Source of the DNA: Alphaproteobacteria bacterium
GTDB taxonomy: Bacteria > Pseudomonadota > Alphaproteobacteria > Paracaedibacterales > CAIULA01
Reading direction: 5' to 3'
NCBI GenBank assembly: GCA_019749935.1
Contig: JAIEPD010000027.1
Location: 43,190-107,189 of the forward strand
Length of the DNA stretch: 64,000 nt
How positions within the stretch are numbered: the first letter of the stretch is position 1; each line of letters opens with the position of its first letter. The notes beneath the pieces were generated by a model. The model was given only the letters and a program-made list of their open reading frames with translations, searched no databases and had not been told where the DNA came from. Shown in pieces: positions 38,798-48,733 of this stretch. The translations under genes were made by a program, and so were the position numbers.

Positions 38798-40057
38798 ATG
38801 GATTTCACAACAATAAAAGCCAAAGTTTTAGCTTTTTTCAAATTCATCATCGTCACTCTTAATGGATTAACTCTCACGCAGCGATTTAAAAAGCTAAAAA
38901 AGACGCATCAGATTCTAATCGGCCTCGTTATCTTAATTCTAGGGATATGGTATTTCGTAAAAGGCGGACAAGGCCCTATGACGCCGCCACCACCTAAAGT
39001 TATTGTCCAGGAAATGAGTCCCAAAGATGTTCCGTTGGAATACGAATATGCAGGAAGAGTTTCAGGATCCAGAGAAATTGAACTTAGAGCAAGGGTTGGT
39101 GGCATCCTTTTAGAAAGAACTTACGCAGAAGGGCAAGCCGTCAAACAAGGCGACATCCTCTTTAAAATTGATCCCGCCTCTTTTCAAGCCAAAGCTGATC
39201 AAGCCGAAGCTAAGCTAAAAGAAGAGCAAGCAACCCTAAAACAAACCGAGCAAGGATGGCAGCGCGTCCTGGACTTGCATACAAAAAAAATGGCAAGCAC
39301 GCGCGAAAAAGATGAAGCTGTGTCGGCATTCGAAAGAGCAAAAGCCAAGGTTCAAGGAGCTGAGGCTGATTTTAAAAGAGCCAAAATTGATCTTGATTAC
39401 ACAACTGTCAAAGCTCCTATTTCAGGCATAACGAGCCAAGAGGCAGTATCAGAAGGAAGCTTAATCGATGCTACATTCAATCCAACTTTGTTGACTCGAA
39501 TTGTTCAAATCGATCCTGTCTATGTTAAGTTTTCTTATTCAGAATCGGAAATCTTAAGACATCGTCATCTTGTGACAAGCAGGCAAGAAAAGGCTCCTTT
39601 AAATGAAAAGTTGGTTGCAACGTTGCGCTTTGGGGATGGAACAGTCTACCCCGTAAAAGGTGATGTTAATTTCACAGATAGCATTATCGATCCTCAAACA
39701 GGCACCGTCCAAGCAAGAGCCGTTATTCCCAACCCTGAAAGTAACTTGTTGCCTGGGCAATTTGTAAGAATCACGATCAGTGGCCTTACTCAATCAAATG
39801 CGTTTATTGTCCCAAAGCGCGCCGTTATGCAAGGTCCAATGGGTCCCTTTGTTTATTTAGTGAATGCAGAAGGCAAGGCAGCTATGCAGCCAATCGCCCT
39901 TGGCCTGTCAACCTCACAAGGTCAAATTATTGAAAAGGGATTAAAAGCCGGCGATAAAGTCATCACGGATGGCATGATTAAAGTTCGCCCTGATACTCCT
40001 GTTACAATTGAAAAACCAACAGAAGAAAAAACAGATACCAAGGATGTGAAGAAGTGA
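38798..40057 (+). CDS. RND efflux periplasmic adaptor (membrane fusion protein)
   Basis: About 419 residues from the ATG at 38798, which has AGGGA upstream; earlier starts lack one. An N-terminal transmembrane anchor (~residues 39-56) precedes the HlyD/AcrA fold: [22 protein letters not shown] (lipoyl half), a coiled-coil hairpin (~110-180, rich in Lys, Ala, Glu), [11 protein letters not shown] and a beta-barrel with [11 protein letters not shown]. It bridges the inner-membrane pump to an outer-membrane channel. The stop overlaps the start of the pump gene by 4 bp. No outer-membrane factor gene is adjacent. Confidence 0.93.
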   Translation: MDFTTIKAKVLAFFKFIIVTLNGLTLTQRFKKLKKTHQILIGLVILILGIWYFVKGGQGPMTPPPPKVIVQEMSPKDVPLEYEYAGRVSGSREIELRARVGGILLERTYAEGQAVKQGDILFKIDPASFQAKADQAEAKLKEEQATLKQTEQGWQRVLDLHTKKMASTREKDEAVSAFERAKAKVQGAEADFKRAKIDLDYTTVKAPISGITSQEAVSEGSLIDATFNPTLLTRIVQIDPVYVKFSYSESEILRHRHLVTSRQEKAPLNEKLVATLRFGDGTVYPVKGDVNFTDSIIDPQTGTVQARAVIPNPESNLLPGQFVRITISGLTQSNAFIVPKRAVMQGPMGPFVYLVNAEGKAAMQPIALGLSTSQGQIIEKGLKAGDKVITDGMIKVRPDTPVTIEKPTEEKTDTKDVKK

Positions 40058-43000
40058 TTTCACGATTTTTTATCCATCGGCCTGTTTTTGCTTCGGTTCT
40101 TTCAATTATCATCGTCGTTGCAGGTCTCGTGTCACTTAGAGGCCTTGCGGTAGAGCAATATCCTCAAATCGTACCACCTGAAATTATGGTAACTGCTAAC
40201 TATCCAGGCGCCAGTGCCGAGGTTATTTCCAGTACCGTTGCAGCGCCTCTTGAACAGCAGATTAATGGCGTTAAAAACATGCTTTATATGCGCTCAAGCA
40301 GCGCAAATAGTGGGCAATTAAATTTATTTGTAACCTTTGAAATTGGAACGGATCCTGATCAAGCAGCAATTGATGTCAACAACCGCGTTCAAGCAGCTGC
40401 CGCCAGACTTCCTGCAGAGGTACGAGCTCAAGGTGTGACGGTCAATAAACGCTCAAGCTCCATTCTTCAGGTTGTTACCATGTCTTCTCCTGATGGAACG
40501 CATGACCCTGTATTTATCAGCAACTACGCCTTGCTTTATGTTATCGATGCCCTAAAACGTGTACCTGGTGTTGGGGAAGTCTCTCTTTTTGGCGCAAGAG
40601 ATTATTCAATGCGTATATGGATGAGGCCCGATAAACTCGCGCAGTTTAAATTAACGCCTGCTGATGTCGCGAATGCTATTAAAGAGCAAAACTCTCAGTT
40701 TGCTGCCGGTCAGTTTGGTCAAGCCCCTATGTTTAATAAGCAAGATTTCACTTATACGGTTACAACGAGGGGGCGTTTCGCAGAGCCTGAAGAATTTGAA
40801 AATATTATTTTAAGATCTAGCCTTAAAGGAGATGTCTTACGTCTTAAGGATGTCGCAAGGATTGAATTGGGCGCTCAAGATTATGGAATGACTGTAACCT
40901 GCAATGGAAAAGCAGCTGTTGCAATTGGTGTGTATTTACAGCCTGGTGCAAATGCCCTGTCGACAACAAATGGTATTGCCTTGAAAATGGAAGAGCTTGG
41001 CAAACGTTTTCCAGCAGGTGTTAGTTACTCGCTTCCATTTGACACGACCAAATTCGTTGAGATTTCAATCCATGAAGTTGTCAAAACTTTTGTGGAAGCA
41101 ATCTTACTGGTGATTCTTGTTGTCTATGTTTTCCTTCAAAATGGGCGTGCGACTTTAATTCCCCTTTTGGCTGTTCCTGTTTCCTTAATTGGAACATTCG
41201 CGTTTATGTATATTTTTGGCTTTTCCGTAAACCTTCTAACCTTGTTCGGTATGGTTTTGGCCATTGGAATTGTCGTTGATGATGCCATCGTTGTCCTTGA
41301 AAACGTCGAACGCATTATGAAAACCGAAGGGCTTCCCCCCAAAGAAGCAACCGCCAAAGCCATGGAAGAAGTCACAGGGCCCGTTATTGCCATTGTGCTT
41401 GTCTTGTGCGCTGTTTTCATCCCTGTTGGCTTTATGGGCGGGCTAACAGGTGTCATGTACAAACAATTTGCAATTACCACTGCCGTTTCTGTCATTATTT
41501 CAGGATTTGTTGCACTGACCTTAACACCGGCTTTATGCGCTATTCTTTTAAAACCCGATCACAAAGAACCATCAAAATTCTTCAAAAAATTTAATTTATG
41601 GTTTGAAGATATAACGCTTAAATATACCGCTTGCGTAAAAGCCATACTCAATCACACAAAGATCTCAACTGGGATTATCCTTGTTATCCTTGCCGTCACA
41701 ATCACTTTATTTTTAAAGATTCCCTCCTCACTCGTTCCTGATGAAGATCAAGGTTATCTTTTCACAGTGCCCATTCTTTTACCGGCAGCCTCTTTAAGCC
41801 GGACAGAAGCTATTTGTGATGAATTCAATGCCCGCATCATGAAAAACCCTGCTGTTAATCAAGTTGTTTCCTTTGCAGGGTTTGATTTATTTTCCTTTAC
41901 GCAAAAATCATATACGGGCGTTGCTTTTATAAGCCTTACCGATTGGTCAGATAGAGATGATCCCAAATTAGATGCTCGTAATTTAGTGGGTGCTTTTATG
42001 GGAATGGGTGCGGATTTTAAAGATGCAATTGTCCTTGCCTTTAACCCTCCCCCCATTACTGGCATGAGCACAACAGGTGGCTTTGAACTTTATATGCAGA
42101 ACAAAACCGGCGAAAACATAAAAGCCATAGCGGAGATGTCAAATAAGCTGGTTGAAGCCGCAAAGAAAAGACCTGAATTAGCAGGAATTCAAGGCACAAT
42201 ATCGGCTAATGTTCCTCAATATTTTGTTGAGCTTGATCGCGAAAAGGCAAAGGCTTTGAATGTTCCAATTGACGTCATCTTTTCCACTATGCAAAGTACT
42301 TTTGGAAATATGTATGTCAATGATTTCACCCTTTTTGGGCGGTCCTATAAGGTCAGCTTGCAGTCGGAAGCCCCTTTTAGGGAAAAACCAGAAGATCTGC
42401 GCTACGTTTTTGTTCGATCCTTAGATGGCAAAATGATCCCGCTTGATAGCCTTGTTAAAATTCAAAGAATCATTAATGCGGATATCATTGAACGATTTAA
42501 TGGTTTTCCAGCTGCTAAGATTATGGGGAAACCCGCCCCTGGGTATAGCTCTGGTCAAGCCATAGAAATCATGCAAAAAGTGGCTGATGAGGTCTTAAAC
42601 AGTGACTATGATATTGGTTGGATTGGTTCTGCCTATCAAGAAAAGATTGCACAGGCAAGCGGAGCCTCAGCATTCATACTCGGCATTGTTATGGTGTTTT
42701 TGATCTTAGCGGCACAATATGAAAGATGGAGCTTGCCCCTTGCCGTTATCGCCACAGTTCCCTTTGCCCTTTTTGGGTCTCTGCTTGCGATTTGGCTCCG
42801 AAACCTTAGCAATGATATTTATTTTCAAATTGGTCTTATAACCCTGATTGGCCTATCAGCCAAAAATGCGATCTTGATTGTTGAGTTCACTATTTTAAAA
42901 CGAAGTGAAGGTCTGCCCTTGTTTGATGCCATTATTGAAGCATCAAGGCTTCGTTTGCGCCCAATTATCATGACCTCGTTAGCCTTCGTTCTCGGCTGTG

Positions 43001-43152
43001 TTCCTCTTGCTATTAGTAGCGGCGCAGGTTCTGCCAGCCGTCATTCTATTGGCACAGGTGTTATTGGTGGTATGCTCGCAGCAACTTTCCTGGCTGTATT
43101 TTTCGTCCCCTTCTTTTTTAAGATGGCCGCTAGGCTGACAGAGAAGGAATGA
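40054..43152 (+). CDS. RND multidrug efflux transporter (AcrB/HAE1 family)
   Basis: 1032 residues, the normal length, with two repeats of one plus five transmembrane helices and two large periplasmic loops. [20 protein letters not shown] opens the protein. [22 protein letters not shown] in helix 4 holds the Asp pair for proton relay, and [18 protein letters not shown] [20 protein letters not shown] is the C-terminal signature. It exports hydrophobic or amphiphilic compounds with the adaptor encoded upstream. Substrates cannot be predicted. Confidence 0.95.
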   Translation: MISRFFIHRPVFASVLSIIIVVAGLVSLRGLAVEQYPQIVPPEIMVTANYPGASAEVISSTVAAPLEQQINGVKNMLYMRSSSANSGQLNLFVTFEIGTDPDQAAIDVNNRVQAAAARLPAEVRAQGVTVNKRSSSILQVVTMSSPDGTHDPVFISNYALLYVIDALKRVPGVGEVSLFGARDYSMRIWMRPDKLAQFKLTPADVANAIKEQNSQFAAGQFGQAPMFNKQDFTYTVTTRGRFAEPEEFENIILRSSLKGDVLRLKDVARIELGAQDYGMTVTCNGKAAVAIGVYLQPGANALSTTNGIALKMEELGKRFPAGVSYSLPFDTTKFVEISIHEVVKTFVEAILLVILVVYVFLQNGRATLIPLLAVPVSLIGTFAFMYIFGFSVNLLTLFGMVLAIGIVVDDAIVVLENVERIMKTEGLPPKEATAKAMEEVTGPVIAIVLVLCAVFIPVGFMGGLTGVMYKQFAITTAVSVIISGFVALTLTPALCAILLKPDHKEPSKFFKKFNLWFEDITLKYTACVKAILNHTKISTGIILVILAVTITLFLKIPSSLVPDEDQGYLFTVPILLPAASLSRTEAICDEFNARIMKNPAVNQVVSFAGFDLFSFTQKSYTGVAFISLTDWSDRDDPKLDARNLVGAFMGMGADFKDAIVLAFNPPPITGMSTTGGFELYMQNKTGENIKAIAEMSNKLVEAAKKRPELAGIQGTISANVPQYFVELDREKAKALNVPIDVIFSTMQSTFGNMYVNDFTLFGRSYKVSLQSEAPFREKPEDLRYVFVRSLDGKMIPLDSLVKIQRIINADIIERFNGFPAAKIMGKPAPGYSSGQAIEIMQKVADEVLNSDYDIGWIGSAYQEKIAQASGASAFILGIVMVFLILAAQYERWSLPLAVIATVPFALFGSLLAIWLRNLSNDIYFQIGLITLIGLSAKNAILIVEFTILKRSEGLPLFDAIIEASRLRLRPIIMTSLAFVLGCVPLAISSGAGSASRHSIGTGVIGGMLAATFLAVFFVPFFFKMAARLTEKE

Positions 43153-43157
43153 TAGAC

Positions 43158-44447
43158 CTAAGATGGACTATAAACAGTCCCACCTGACATAGGTTCAGGA
43201 ACGCCTGTCGTTCCTGGAAAGCTAAAAGGCTTTCCTTTTAAACCTCGTACAGCAAGGTATGCAAAAATCTGTGCTTCTAAAGCATCATTATTCCATCCTG
43301 CTTCATCAGCAGCTTGAATGTTTTTTTCCTCTACCCCCAAAGAAATAAGCCTATTTTTTAATTCAAATTCGATAATAGGATTGTTCCACCCACCACCAGC
43401 CAAAATCCAATGAGTGGGCAGCTTTGATAAATCAAGGCTGTTCACAATAGTATGTGCTGTAAAGGCTTCTAACGTTCGGCATGCATCTTCTAATGATAGT
43501 GAATCCAATTCATCCACTAATTGCAAATCACCAATATCAAGGGCTTTAGGGGGTGGCATCAAAAGATAATTTTTTCCATCTTTAAGAATGGACTTTTCGC
43601 ACAAGGCCTCAAAAGCAATCTCATTAACAACACCGCAACTTCCATACTTACCGCCTTCGTCCATAGATTCTGCACCTGATGTTCTTTGTTTGACCAAACG
43701 ATCAATCAACCCATTTCCAGGGCCTGTGTCAAATCCAACCAGATGCAAAGGATTATCGTCTAAAATTAAAGTAATGTTTGCAATTCCTCCGCAATTAACA
43801 ACAGCTACCGGGATTTTCTTATCTCTCCTTGCTAAAGCCAGATGATACAAAGGGGCAAAAGGCGCACCCTTACCGCCAGCTGCAACATCAGCGCTTCTAA
43901 AATCATTGACAACTTTTATTCCCGTTTGATTTGCTAACGCCTGCCCATCGCCAATAATAACTGAAATTTTTTGGTCTGGCTGATGGTACATAGCTTGACC
44001 GTGATAACCAACCACATTAATTTCCAAAGCATTTAGACCCATTTCATTCAAAAAGGTCATAACAACTTTTCCATGCAGCTCTGTTGAATGTTCGATGACT
44101 TTACCCAAAGTGATGATCTGGTCAGGGGTAGAATAAAGATAATAAGATAAATCTTTTATCCTAGATTTAATCTCAGTGCTTGGAATTTTCAGCTCATCTA
44201 ATAAATATTTATCAAGATAATCAGAATAGCGTAAAGCAGCTTTGGTCATATCACCCTTACATCCCCGAATAGCGTATTCAGCAGATTTCAACAATGCCTT
44301 TGTTTGCGGCTCATATTTGATTGAAAAATGACCAAGCTCTTCAATAATGTCATCTCCATTGGTTCTAAGAAGAGCCGCATCAATCCCATCCATAGATGTG
44401 CCACTCATCAGCCCAAGACTTGTAAATGTTGTTTGATCAGGCGGCAT
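43158..44447 (-). CDS. anmK: 1,6-anhydro-N-acetylmuramic acid kinase
   Basis: 429 residues of the AnmK family. LGLMSGTSMDGIDAALL is the nucleotide-binding start, VVGYHGQAMYHQP is conserved, NCGGIANITLI and GFDTGPGNGLIDRLV are signature stretches, and LAGGGWNNP occurs near the C-terminus. It converts anhydroMurNAc to MurNAc-6-phosphate in peptidoglycan recycling, downstream of Slt and AmpG. It is longer than the ~370-residue E. coli enzyme, with extra sequence around residues 70-110. It is convergent with the RND pump gene (5-bp gap) and divergent from nrdA. Confidence 0.95.
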   Translation of the reverse strand: MPPDQTTFTSLGLMSGTSMDGIDAALLRTNGDDIIEELGHFSIKYEPQTKALLKSAEYAIRGCKGDMTKAALRYSDYLDKYLLDELKIPSTEIKSRIKDLSYYLYSTPDQIITLGKVIEHSTELHGKVVMTFLNEMGLNALEINVVGYHGQAMYHQPDQKISVIIGDGQALANQTGIKVVNDFRSADVAAGGKGAPFAPLYHLALARRDKKIPVAVVNCGGIANITLILDDNPLHLVGFDTGPGNGLIDRLVKQRTSGAESMDEGGKYGSCGVVNEIAFEALCEKSILKDGKNYLLMPPPKALDIGDLQLVDELDSLSLEDACRTLEAFTAHTIVNSLDLSKLPTHWILAGGGWNNPIIEFELKNRLISLGVEEKNIQAADEAGWNNDALEAQIFAYLAVRGLKGKPFSFPGTTGVPEPMSGGTVYSPS

Positions 44448-44545
44448 CTAACGCTCACTTATACACATGAAAAACTTACGGTTAGTTTATAGAAAAAGTT
44501 TTAACAGAGGAAGGAAGCTGTCGAAAATAAAACTCACACAACATA

Positions 44546-44575
44546 TTGACAAAATATTATTTTTTAGCACAATAT
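44546..44575 (+). promoter_or_regulatory. Probable nrdAB promoter
   Basis: TTGACA (44546-44551) and CAATAT (44570-44575) with 18-bp spacing. Transcription would begin about 30 bp before the riboswitch aptamer, as expected for a leader carrying it. Confidence 0.6.
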
Positions 44576-44611
44576 ATAGATGATGGTTCTGGATTGGATT
44601 TCGATCCAATT

Positions 44612-44867
44612 CGGATTAAAAGGGAATTCGGTAAAAACTATTAAGGTTATAAGCCGAAGCTACCCCCGTAACTGTAAGTGATAGTCTAACTTCAAATGCC
44701 ACTGTTGTAGATTCGATGGGAAGGTGAAGTTTAGGCGATAATAAATCGCAAGCCAGGAGACCTGCCATTACTGACCAAAAATTAATCCGGACGGGGTGAG
44801 TCGGATGGGTTAAAATGGCATTAAGTCATTTTCTCTGCCCTCCCCCTGTCTTTTTAAAATCGGAGGG
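44612..44867 (+). promoter_or_regulatory. Adenosylcobalamin (B12) riboswitch and expression platform
   Basis: P1 is a perfect 8-bp pair, CGGATTAA (44612-44619) with TTAATCCG (44782-44789). Inside are the class hallmarks in order: AAAAGGGAA, CCGTAACTGTAAG, TGCCACTG, GATGGGAAGG and AGCCAGGAGACCTGCC. Loop L5 AATGCCA (44694-44700) is complementary to TGGCATT (44816-44822), the expected L5-L13 kissing loop. GACGGGGTGAG (44790-44800) can pair with CTCCCCCTGTC (44840-44850), and CCCTCC (44838-44843) can instead pair with the nrdA ribosome-binding site GGAGGG (44862-44867). An extra hairpin, ATTGGAT-TTCG-ATCCAAT, precedes the aptamer. The aptamer call is firm; the regulatory direction is not. Confidence 0.93.
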
Positions 44868-44873
44868 ATTTTA

Positions 44874-46670
44874 ATGATCGCAAGTACAGCAAAAAAAGCT
44901 CTTAACATCCAAGAGCACTTTACAACTCTAAAAGAAAGAAATGATCTTTTAACGTCCTTTGGTAAGGCAACCTTATCCAATCAATACCTTTTGTCTGGAG
45001 AAGATTACCAAGATTGCTTTATGCGAGTCGCATTAGCTTATGGAGATAATCTGACCCATAGTCAGCGAATTTATAATTACATCTCTAATCTATGGTTTAT
45101 GCCAGCAACACCTGTTTTATCCAATGGAGGAACAAAAAGAGGATTGCCAATTTCTTGTTATTTAAATGAGACTGAAGATTCCTTAGAAGGCATTGTTTCC
45201 CTTTGGAATGAAAACGTATGGTTAGCATCAAAGGGCGGCGGGATTGGTAGTTATTGGGGAAATCTCCGCTCTATTGGCGAAAAAATCGGTCAAAATGGCG
45301 AAACATGTGGGATTGTTCCTTTTATAAAAGTCATGGACAGTATGACCCTTGCCATATCCCAAGGTTCCCTTCGAAGAGGATCGGCTGCCATTTATTTGCC
45401 TATTGACCACCCAGAAATAGAAGAGTTCATTGATATCAGAAGGCCAACAGGCGGTGATCCAAACCGAAAAGCTTTAAACCTTCATCATGGGATCGTCATA
45501 TCAGACGCTTTTATGGAAGCTGTCGAAAAAGATCTTGAGTGGGATTTAAAAAGTCCAAAAGATCAATCTGTTGTCCATACCCTATCAGCCAGATCTTTAT
45601 GGATGAAGATTTTAACAGCTCGCATTGAAATGGGAGAACCTTATTTACTCTTTATCGATCAAGTTAATAAGGCACTTCCGGAACAGCAAAAAAACCTTGG
45701 CCTTAAGGTGAAATCTTCAAACTTATGCACAGAAATCACCCTGCCAACGGGCAAGGATAAATGGGATCATGAAAGAACGGCTGTCTGCTGTTTGTCGTCA
45801 GTGAATTTAGAAAAATATCTCGAATGGGAAAAGGAACCGCTTTTCATCGAAGATTGCATGAGGTTTCTTGATAACGTTTTAGAAGATTATATAAATTCTG
45901 CTCCAGAAGGTATGAATAAAGCTAAGTATTCAGCCATACGGGAAAGGTCCGTTGGTTTGGGTGTCATGGGTTTCCATTCCTTTTTACAGTCCCAAAACAT
46001 CCCAATCGAAAGTGTTATGAGTAAGGTTTGGAACAATCGTATCTTCAAACACATTAAAGCAGGCGCTGATAAAGCATCCAAACTTCTGGCCCAAGAAAAA
46101 GGAGCGTGCCATGACGCCCTTGTTTGCGGAATAGAAGAACGCTTTTCAAATAAGATTGCCATTGCCCCAACGGCTACAATTTCCATTATTGCGGGTGGCG
46201 CTTCCCCTGGAATTGAGCCTTATGCAGCGAATGCATATACGCATAAAACGCTCTCAGGTTCTTTTTTAGTGAAAAACAAATACCTGGAAGCGTTGCTAAA
46301 GCAAAAAAATAAAAATAATGAAACCACTTGGACGTCTATCCTTCATGCAGAAGGGTCGGTGCAACATTTAGATTTTTTAAGCCAAGATGAAAAAGATATT
46401 TTTAAGACTGCCTTTGAAATCGATCAACGGTGGCTTGTTAAGCTGGCTGCAGAAAGACAACCTTATGTCTGTCAGGCTCAATCGTTAAATTTATTTCTTG
46501 CATCAAACGTCCATAAAAAAGACCTTCATCAACTTCATTTTACGGCGTGGCAGCTTGGTCTTAAAAGTCTTTATTACTTAAGGTCAAAATCCTTGCAGCG
46601 CCCTGAATCACAAAGATCTGAAGAGGTTTATCAGCCTCTTTCAACGGATGAATGCTTGTCTTGTCAATAA
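44874..46670 (+). CDS. nrdA: Class I ribonucleoside-diphosphate reductase alpha subunit
   Basis: A 598-residue NrdA. Catalytic residues are visible: the first redox Cys in GLPISCYLN, the radical Asn-Cys-Glu in SSNLCTEI, the second redox Cys in TAVCCLSSVNL, the paired Tyr of the radical path in SLYYLRSKS, and a C-terminal ECLSCQ pair that is re-reduced by thioredoxin or glutaredoxin. There is no N-terminal ATP-cone; the protein is compact like those of Rickettsia relatives, so dATP feedback may be absent. The start follows GGAGGG by 6 nt and lies under a cobalamin riboswitch although the enzyme itself needs no B12. Confidence 0.96.
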   Translation: MIASTAKKALNIQEHFTTLKERNDLLTSFGKATLSNQYLLSGEDYQDCFMRVALAYGDNLTHSQRIYNYISNLWFMPATPVLSNGGTKRGLPISCYLNETEDSLEGIVSLWNENVWLASKGGGIGSYWGNLRSIGEKIGQNGETCGIVPFIKVMDSMTLAISQGSLRRGSAAIYLPIDHPEIEEFIDIRRPTGGDPNRKALNLHHGIVISDAFMEAVEKDLEWDLKSPKDQSVVHTLSARSLWMKILTARIEMGEPYLLFIDQVNKALPEQQKNLGLKVKSSNLCTEITLPTGKDKWDHERTAVCCLSSVNLEKYLEWEKEPLFIEDCMRFLDNVLEDYINSAPEGMNKAKYSAIRERSVGLGVMGFHSFLQSQNIPIESVMSKVWNNRIFKHIKAGADKASKLLAQEKGACHDALVCGIEERFSNKIAIAPTATISIIAGGASPGIEPYAANAYTHKTLSGSFLVKNKYLEALLKQKNKNNETTWTSILHAEGSVQHLDFLSQDEKDIFKTAFEIDQRWLVKLAAERQPYVCQAQSLNLFLASNVHKKDLHQLHFTAWQLGLKSLYYLRSKSLQRPESQRSEEVYQPLSTDECLSCQ

Positions 46671-46691
46671 CTTATAAAGAGGTGCCCATAC

Positions 46692-47657
46692 ATGGCTAAT
46701 TTACTAACCCCCAATCCTATTTATAAACCGTTTTCTTATCCATGGGCTTATGATGCCTGGTTGATGCAGCAAAGGATTCATTGGATTCCTGAAGAAGTTC
46801 CTTTAACCCAAGATATCAAAGATTGGCATAAACAGTTAACCCCACAAGAGCGTCATCTGTTGACGCAGATTTTTAGATTTTTCACGCAATCTGACATCGA
46901 GGTTAATAATTGCTACATGCAGCATTACTCAAGGGTTTTTCAACCGACTGAAGTTAAAATGATGTTGGCAGCATTTTCGAACATGGAAACAATCCATATA
47001 GCCGCATATTCATATCTTTTAGACACAATCGGCATGCCTGAGAATACCTATCGAGCTTTTCTTGATTATGAAGAAATGCGCAACAAGTGGGATTACATGA
47101 AGCAATTTAACACCCATACGCCTCATAATATCGCCGTTACCTTAGCTCTTTTTGGCGCCTTTACAGAAGGATTACAGCTCTTTGCAAGTTTTGCCATTCT
47201 ACTTAATTTTCCACGATTTAATAAAATGAAAGGAATGGGGCAAATTATTTCCTGGTCTGTGCGAGATGAAACCCTGCATACCCACTCTATTATTAGGCTT
47301 TTTCATACTTTTATCGAAGAGAACCCTGAATTATGGAATCAATCCCTCAAAGATGATTTAATCAAGCATTGCCAAGAAGTTGTCAGTCATGAAGATGCTT
47401 TTATTGATTTAGCCTTTTCTAAGGGAGAAGTGGAAGGATTAACGGCTGAAGAAGTAAAGCTTTATATCCGCTACATAGCTGATAGAAGGCTCAATCAATT
47501 ACGATTAAGGCCCATTTATGACGTGACTAAAAATCCGTTAGGCTGGATGGATAGCTTGTTAAATGGTGTAGAGCATACAAATTTCTTTGAAAACCGGGCA
47601 ACTGAATATTCCAAAGCTGCCACGCAAGGAAATTGGGATGATGCTTTTGGGGGTTAA
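46692..47657 (+). CDS. nrdB: Class I ribonucleoside-diphosphate reductase beta subunit
   Basis: A 321-residue ferritin-like di-metal subunit. METIHIAAYSYLL matches ExxHxxxY, giving two metal ligands and the radical Tyr. FTEGLQLF and RDETLHTHSI supply the remaining Glu/His ligands. The acidic C-terminus (NWDDAFGG) would dock on NrdA. The presence of the Tyr argues for a conventional tyrosyl-radical enzyme. It lies 21 bp after nrdA with GAGGTGCCC before ATG, so it shares the riboswitch-controlled transcript. About 45 bp after the stop is a small hairpin ATGTGC-ATTA-GCACAT. Confidence 0.96.
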   Translation: MANLLTPNPIYKPFSYPWAYDAWLMQQRIHWIPEEVPLTQDIKDWHKQLTPQERHLLTQIFRFFTQSDIEVNNCYMQHYSRVFQPTEVKMMLAAFSNMETIHIAAYSYLLDTIGMPENTYRAFLDYEEMRNKWDYMKQFNTHTPHNIAVTLALFGAFTEGLQLFASFAILLNFPRFNKMKGMGQIISWSVRDETLHTHSIIRLFHTFIEENPELWNQSLKDDLIKHCQEVVSHEDAFIDLAFSKGEVEGLTAEEVKLYIRYIADRRLNQLRLRPIYDVTKNPLGWMDSLLNGVEHTNFFENRATEYSKAATQGNWDDAFGG

Positions 47658-47771
47658 TTAACTAGATGATAAAAATACGTCATCCGAGAATTTAGTTGAT
47701 CATGTGCATTAGCACATCAGAGAAATTTAATATCCGGGATCTTTTTGAACTTGTTAACAAATAGGCATAAA

Positions 47772-47829
47772 ATTCCGGACGCTAAGTCTTATAATAGCGG
47801 CAAGCCTCAATTCGACTAAGCTCCGGAAT
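47772..47829. repeat. Short palindromic element
   Basis: ATTCCGGA (47772-47779) and TCCGGAAT (47822-47829) are perfect inverted ends; inside them GCTAAGTC and GACTAAGC are complementary at 7 of 8 positions. The 58-bp unit lies between nrdB and higA and resembles REP-type elements. No other copy was found by eye in this window. Confidence 0.6.
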
Positions 47830-47874
47830 GACAATGAATATGCGCTTTATCCATCTTAAAAATTTAAAGTTTTC

Positions 47875-48345
47875 CTACGAATGACCTGCTACTTTCGCAA
47901 GAGCCAAGGTTCCAGAATTTGACAATACTTTTGATAAAGGACCTTCATTATGGCTAACATTAGAAACCTTATTTTCAGAAGGATTAATCGGATAGGGTTT
48001 AATCAAACATTCAGCAGGAATATCCCAGTTTTTACAAAGCTTCCAGATCATAGCTATTGTCAAAGGGATCTCTCTATAAAGAATCTGAAAAGCTGTATCA
48101 GAAGACCCAAAAAGCTCACTTAAATCCTCAAATGATTTTCCTCTTTGCTGCATATAATATCGAATGGCTTCTATTGGGTCTGAGAATTCTATTATAGTTT
48201 TTTCTCTCTCATAATTTTCTATGCAAATAGCTAAAGTCTCAAAATAGTCATATTCAGAAGAGCCATATTCAGCGTTCCACAATTGGTCAATCAAGGAAAG
48301 AGCTTCTTCAAAATCGTCTTTTGTTTTAATGGGACGAATGCGCAT
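47875..48345 (-). CDS. HigA-like antitoxin (degenerate)
   Basis: 156 residues. MRIRPIKTKDDFEEALSLID, LWNAEYGSSEYDYFE, FSDPIEAIRYYMQQRG and PLTIAMIWKLCKNWDIPAECLI follow the HigA antitoxin pattern closely. In the helix-turn-helix the usual GSRxRVSEVLNGKR is replaced by GSSDTAFQILYREI, losing basic residues expected to touch DNA. The C-terminal ~35 residues are an unrelated Ser/Asn-rich extension. It overlaps the 3' end of the higB-like gene by 20 bp, the normal order of this system. Confidence 0.82.
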   Translation of the reverse strand: MRIRPIKTKDDFEEALSLIDQLWNAEYGSSEYDYFETLAICIENYEREKTIIEFSDPIEAIRYYMQQRGKSFEDLSELFGSSDTAFQILYREIPLTIAMIWKLCKNWDIPAECLIKPYPINPSENKVSNVSHNEGPLSKVLSNSGTLALAKVAGHS

Positions 48346-48658
48346 GAACCGGCTCCTGAAGAAAAGTTGACTGATTTTTTAATGACAATATCTGATGCAA
48401 AGACCCTATGCCTTTGATAACTAAAATTTTTGCATTGTAATGTAAAATTGAAAAAATGTAGCAATCATTCGGTAACAGCTCAAAACTAATAGCTTCGCCG
48501 CCCTTCATAATCATGGCTCTGGGAAAGTTTTTTAGAACATCTTGATAGCAGCTCCAAGTTTTTGCTTGAACTTCATAGCGCCAACATTTTAAAAACTGTT
48601 CTACTTGAGGGTGAGAATGACCAAACTCCTCTAGTAATGAAGTATTTATTATTCGCAT
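48326..48658 (-). CDS. HigB-like toxin (probably degenerate)
   Basis: About 110 residues from MRIINTSLLEEFG, where the family starts; the open frame extends 25 codons further upstream to 48733 without similarity. SHPQVEQFLKCWRYEVQAKTW and VLKNFPRAM resemble HigB mRNA interferases. The following core, normally FNIKGNKYRLI then YIRFVGTHAEYD, reads FELLPNDCYIF and VIKGIGSLHQIL, so the conserved Lys, Arg and His positions are lost. It probably no longer cuts mRNA. Confidence 0.75.
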   Translation of the reverse strand: MRIINTSLLEEFGHSHPQVEQFLKCWRYEVQAKTWSCYQDVLKNFPRAMIMKGGEAISFELLPNDCYIFSILHYNAKILVIKGIGSLHQILSLKNQSTFLQEPVHAHSSH

Positions 48659-48733
48659 TACACAAAGATCCCCTTTCTGTAAGGTCCAACTTGTACAAAA
48701 ATCTAAAAACTCTTTAAAACTTGATTTTCTCAA

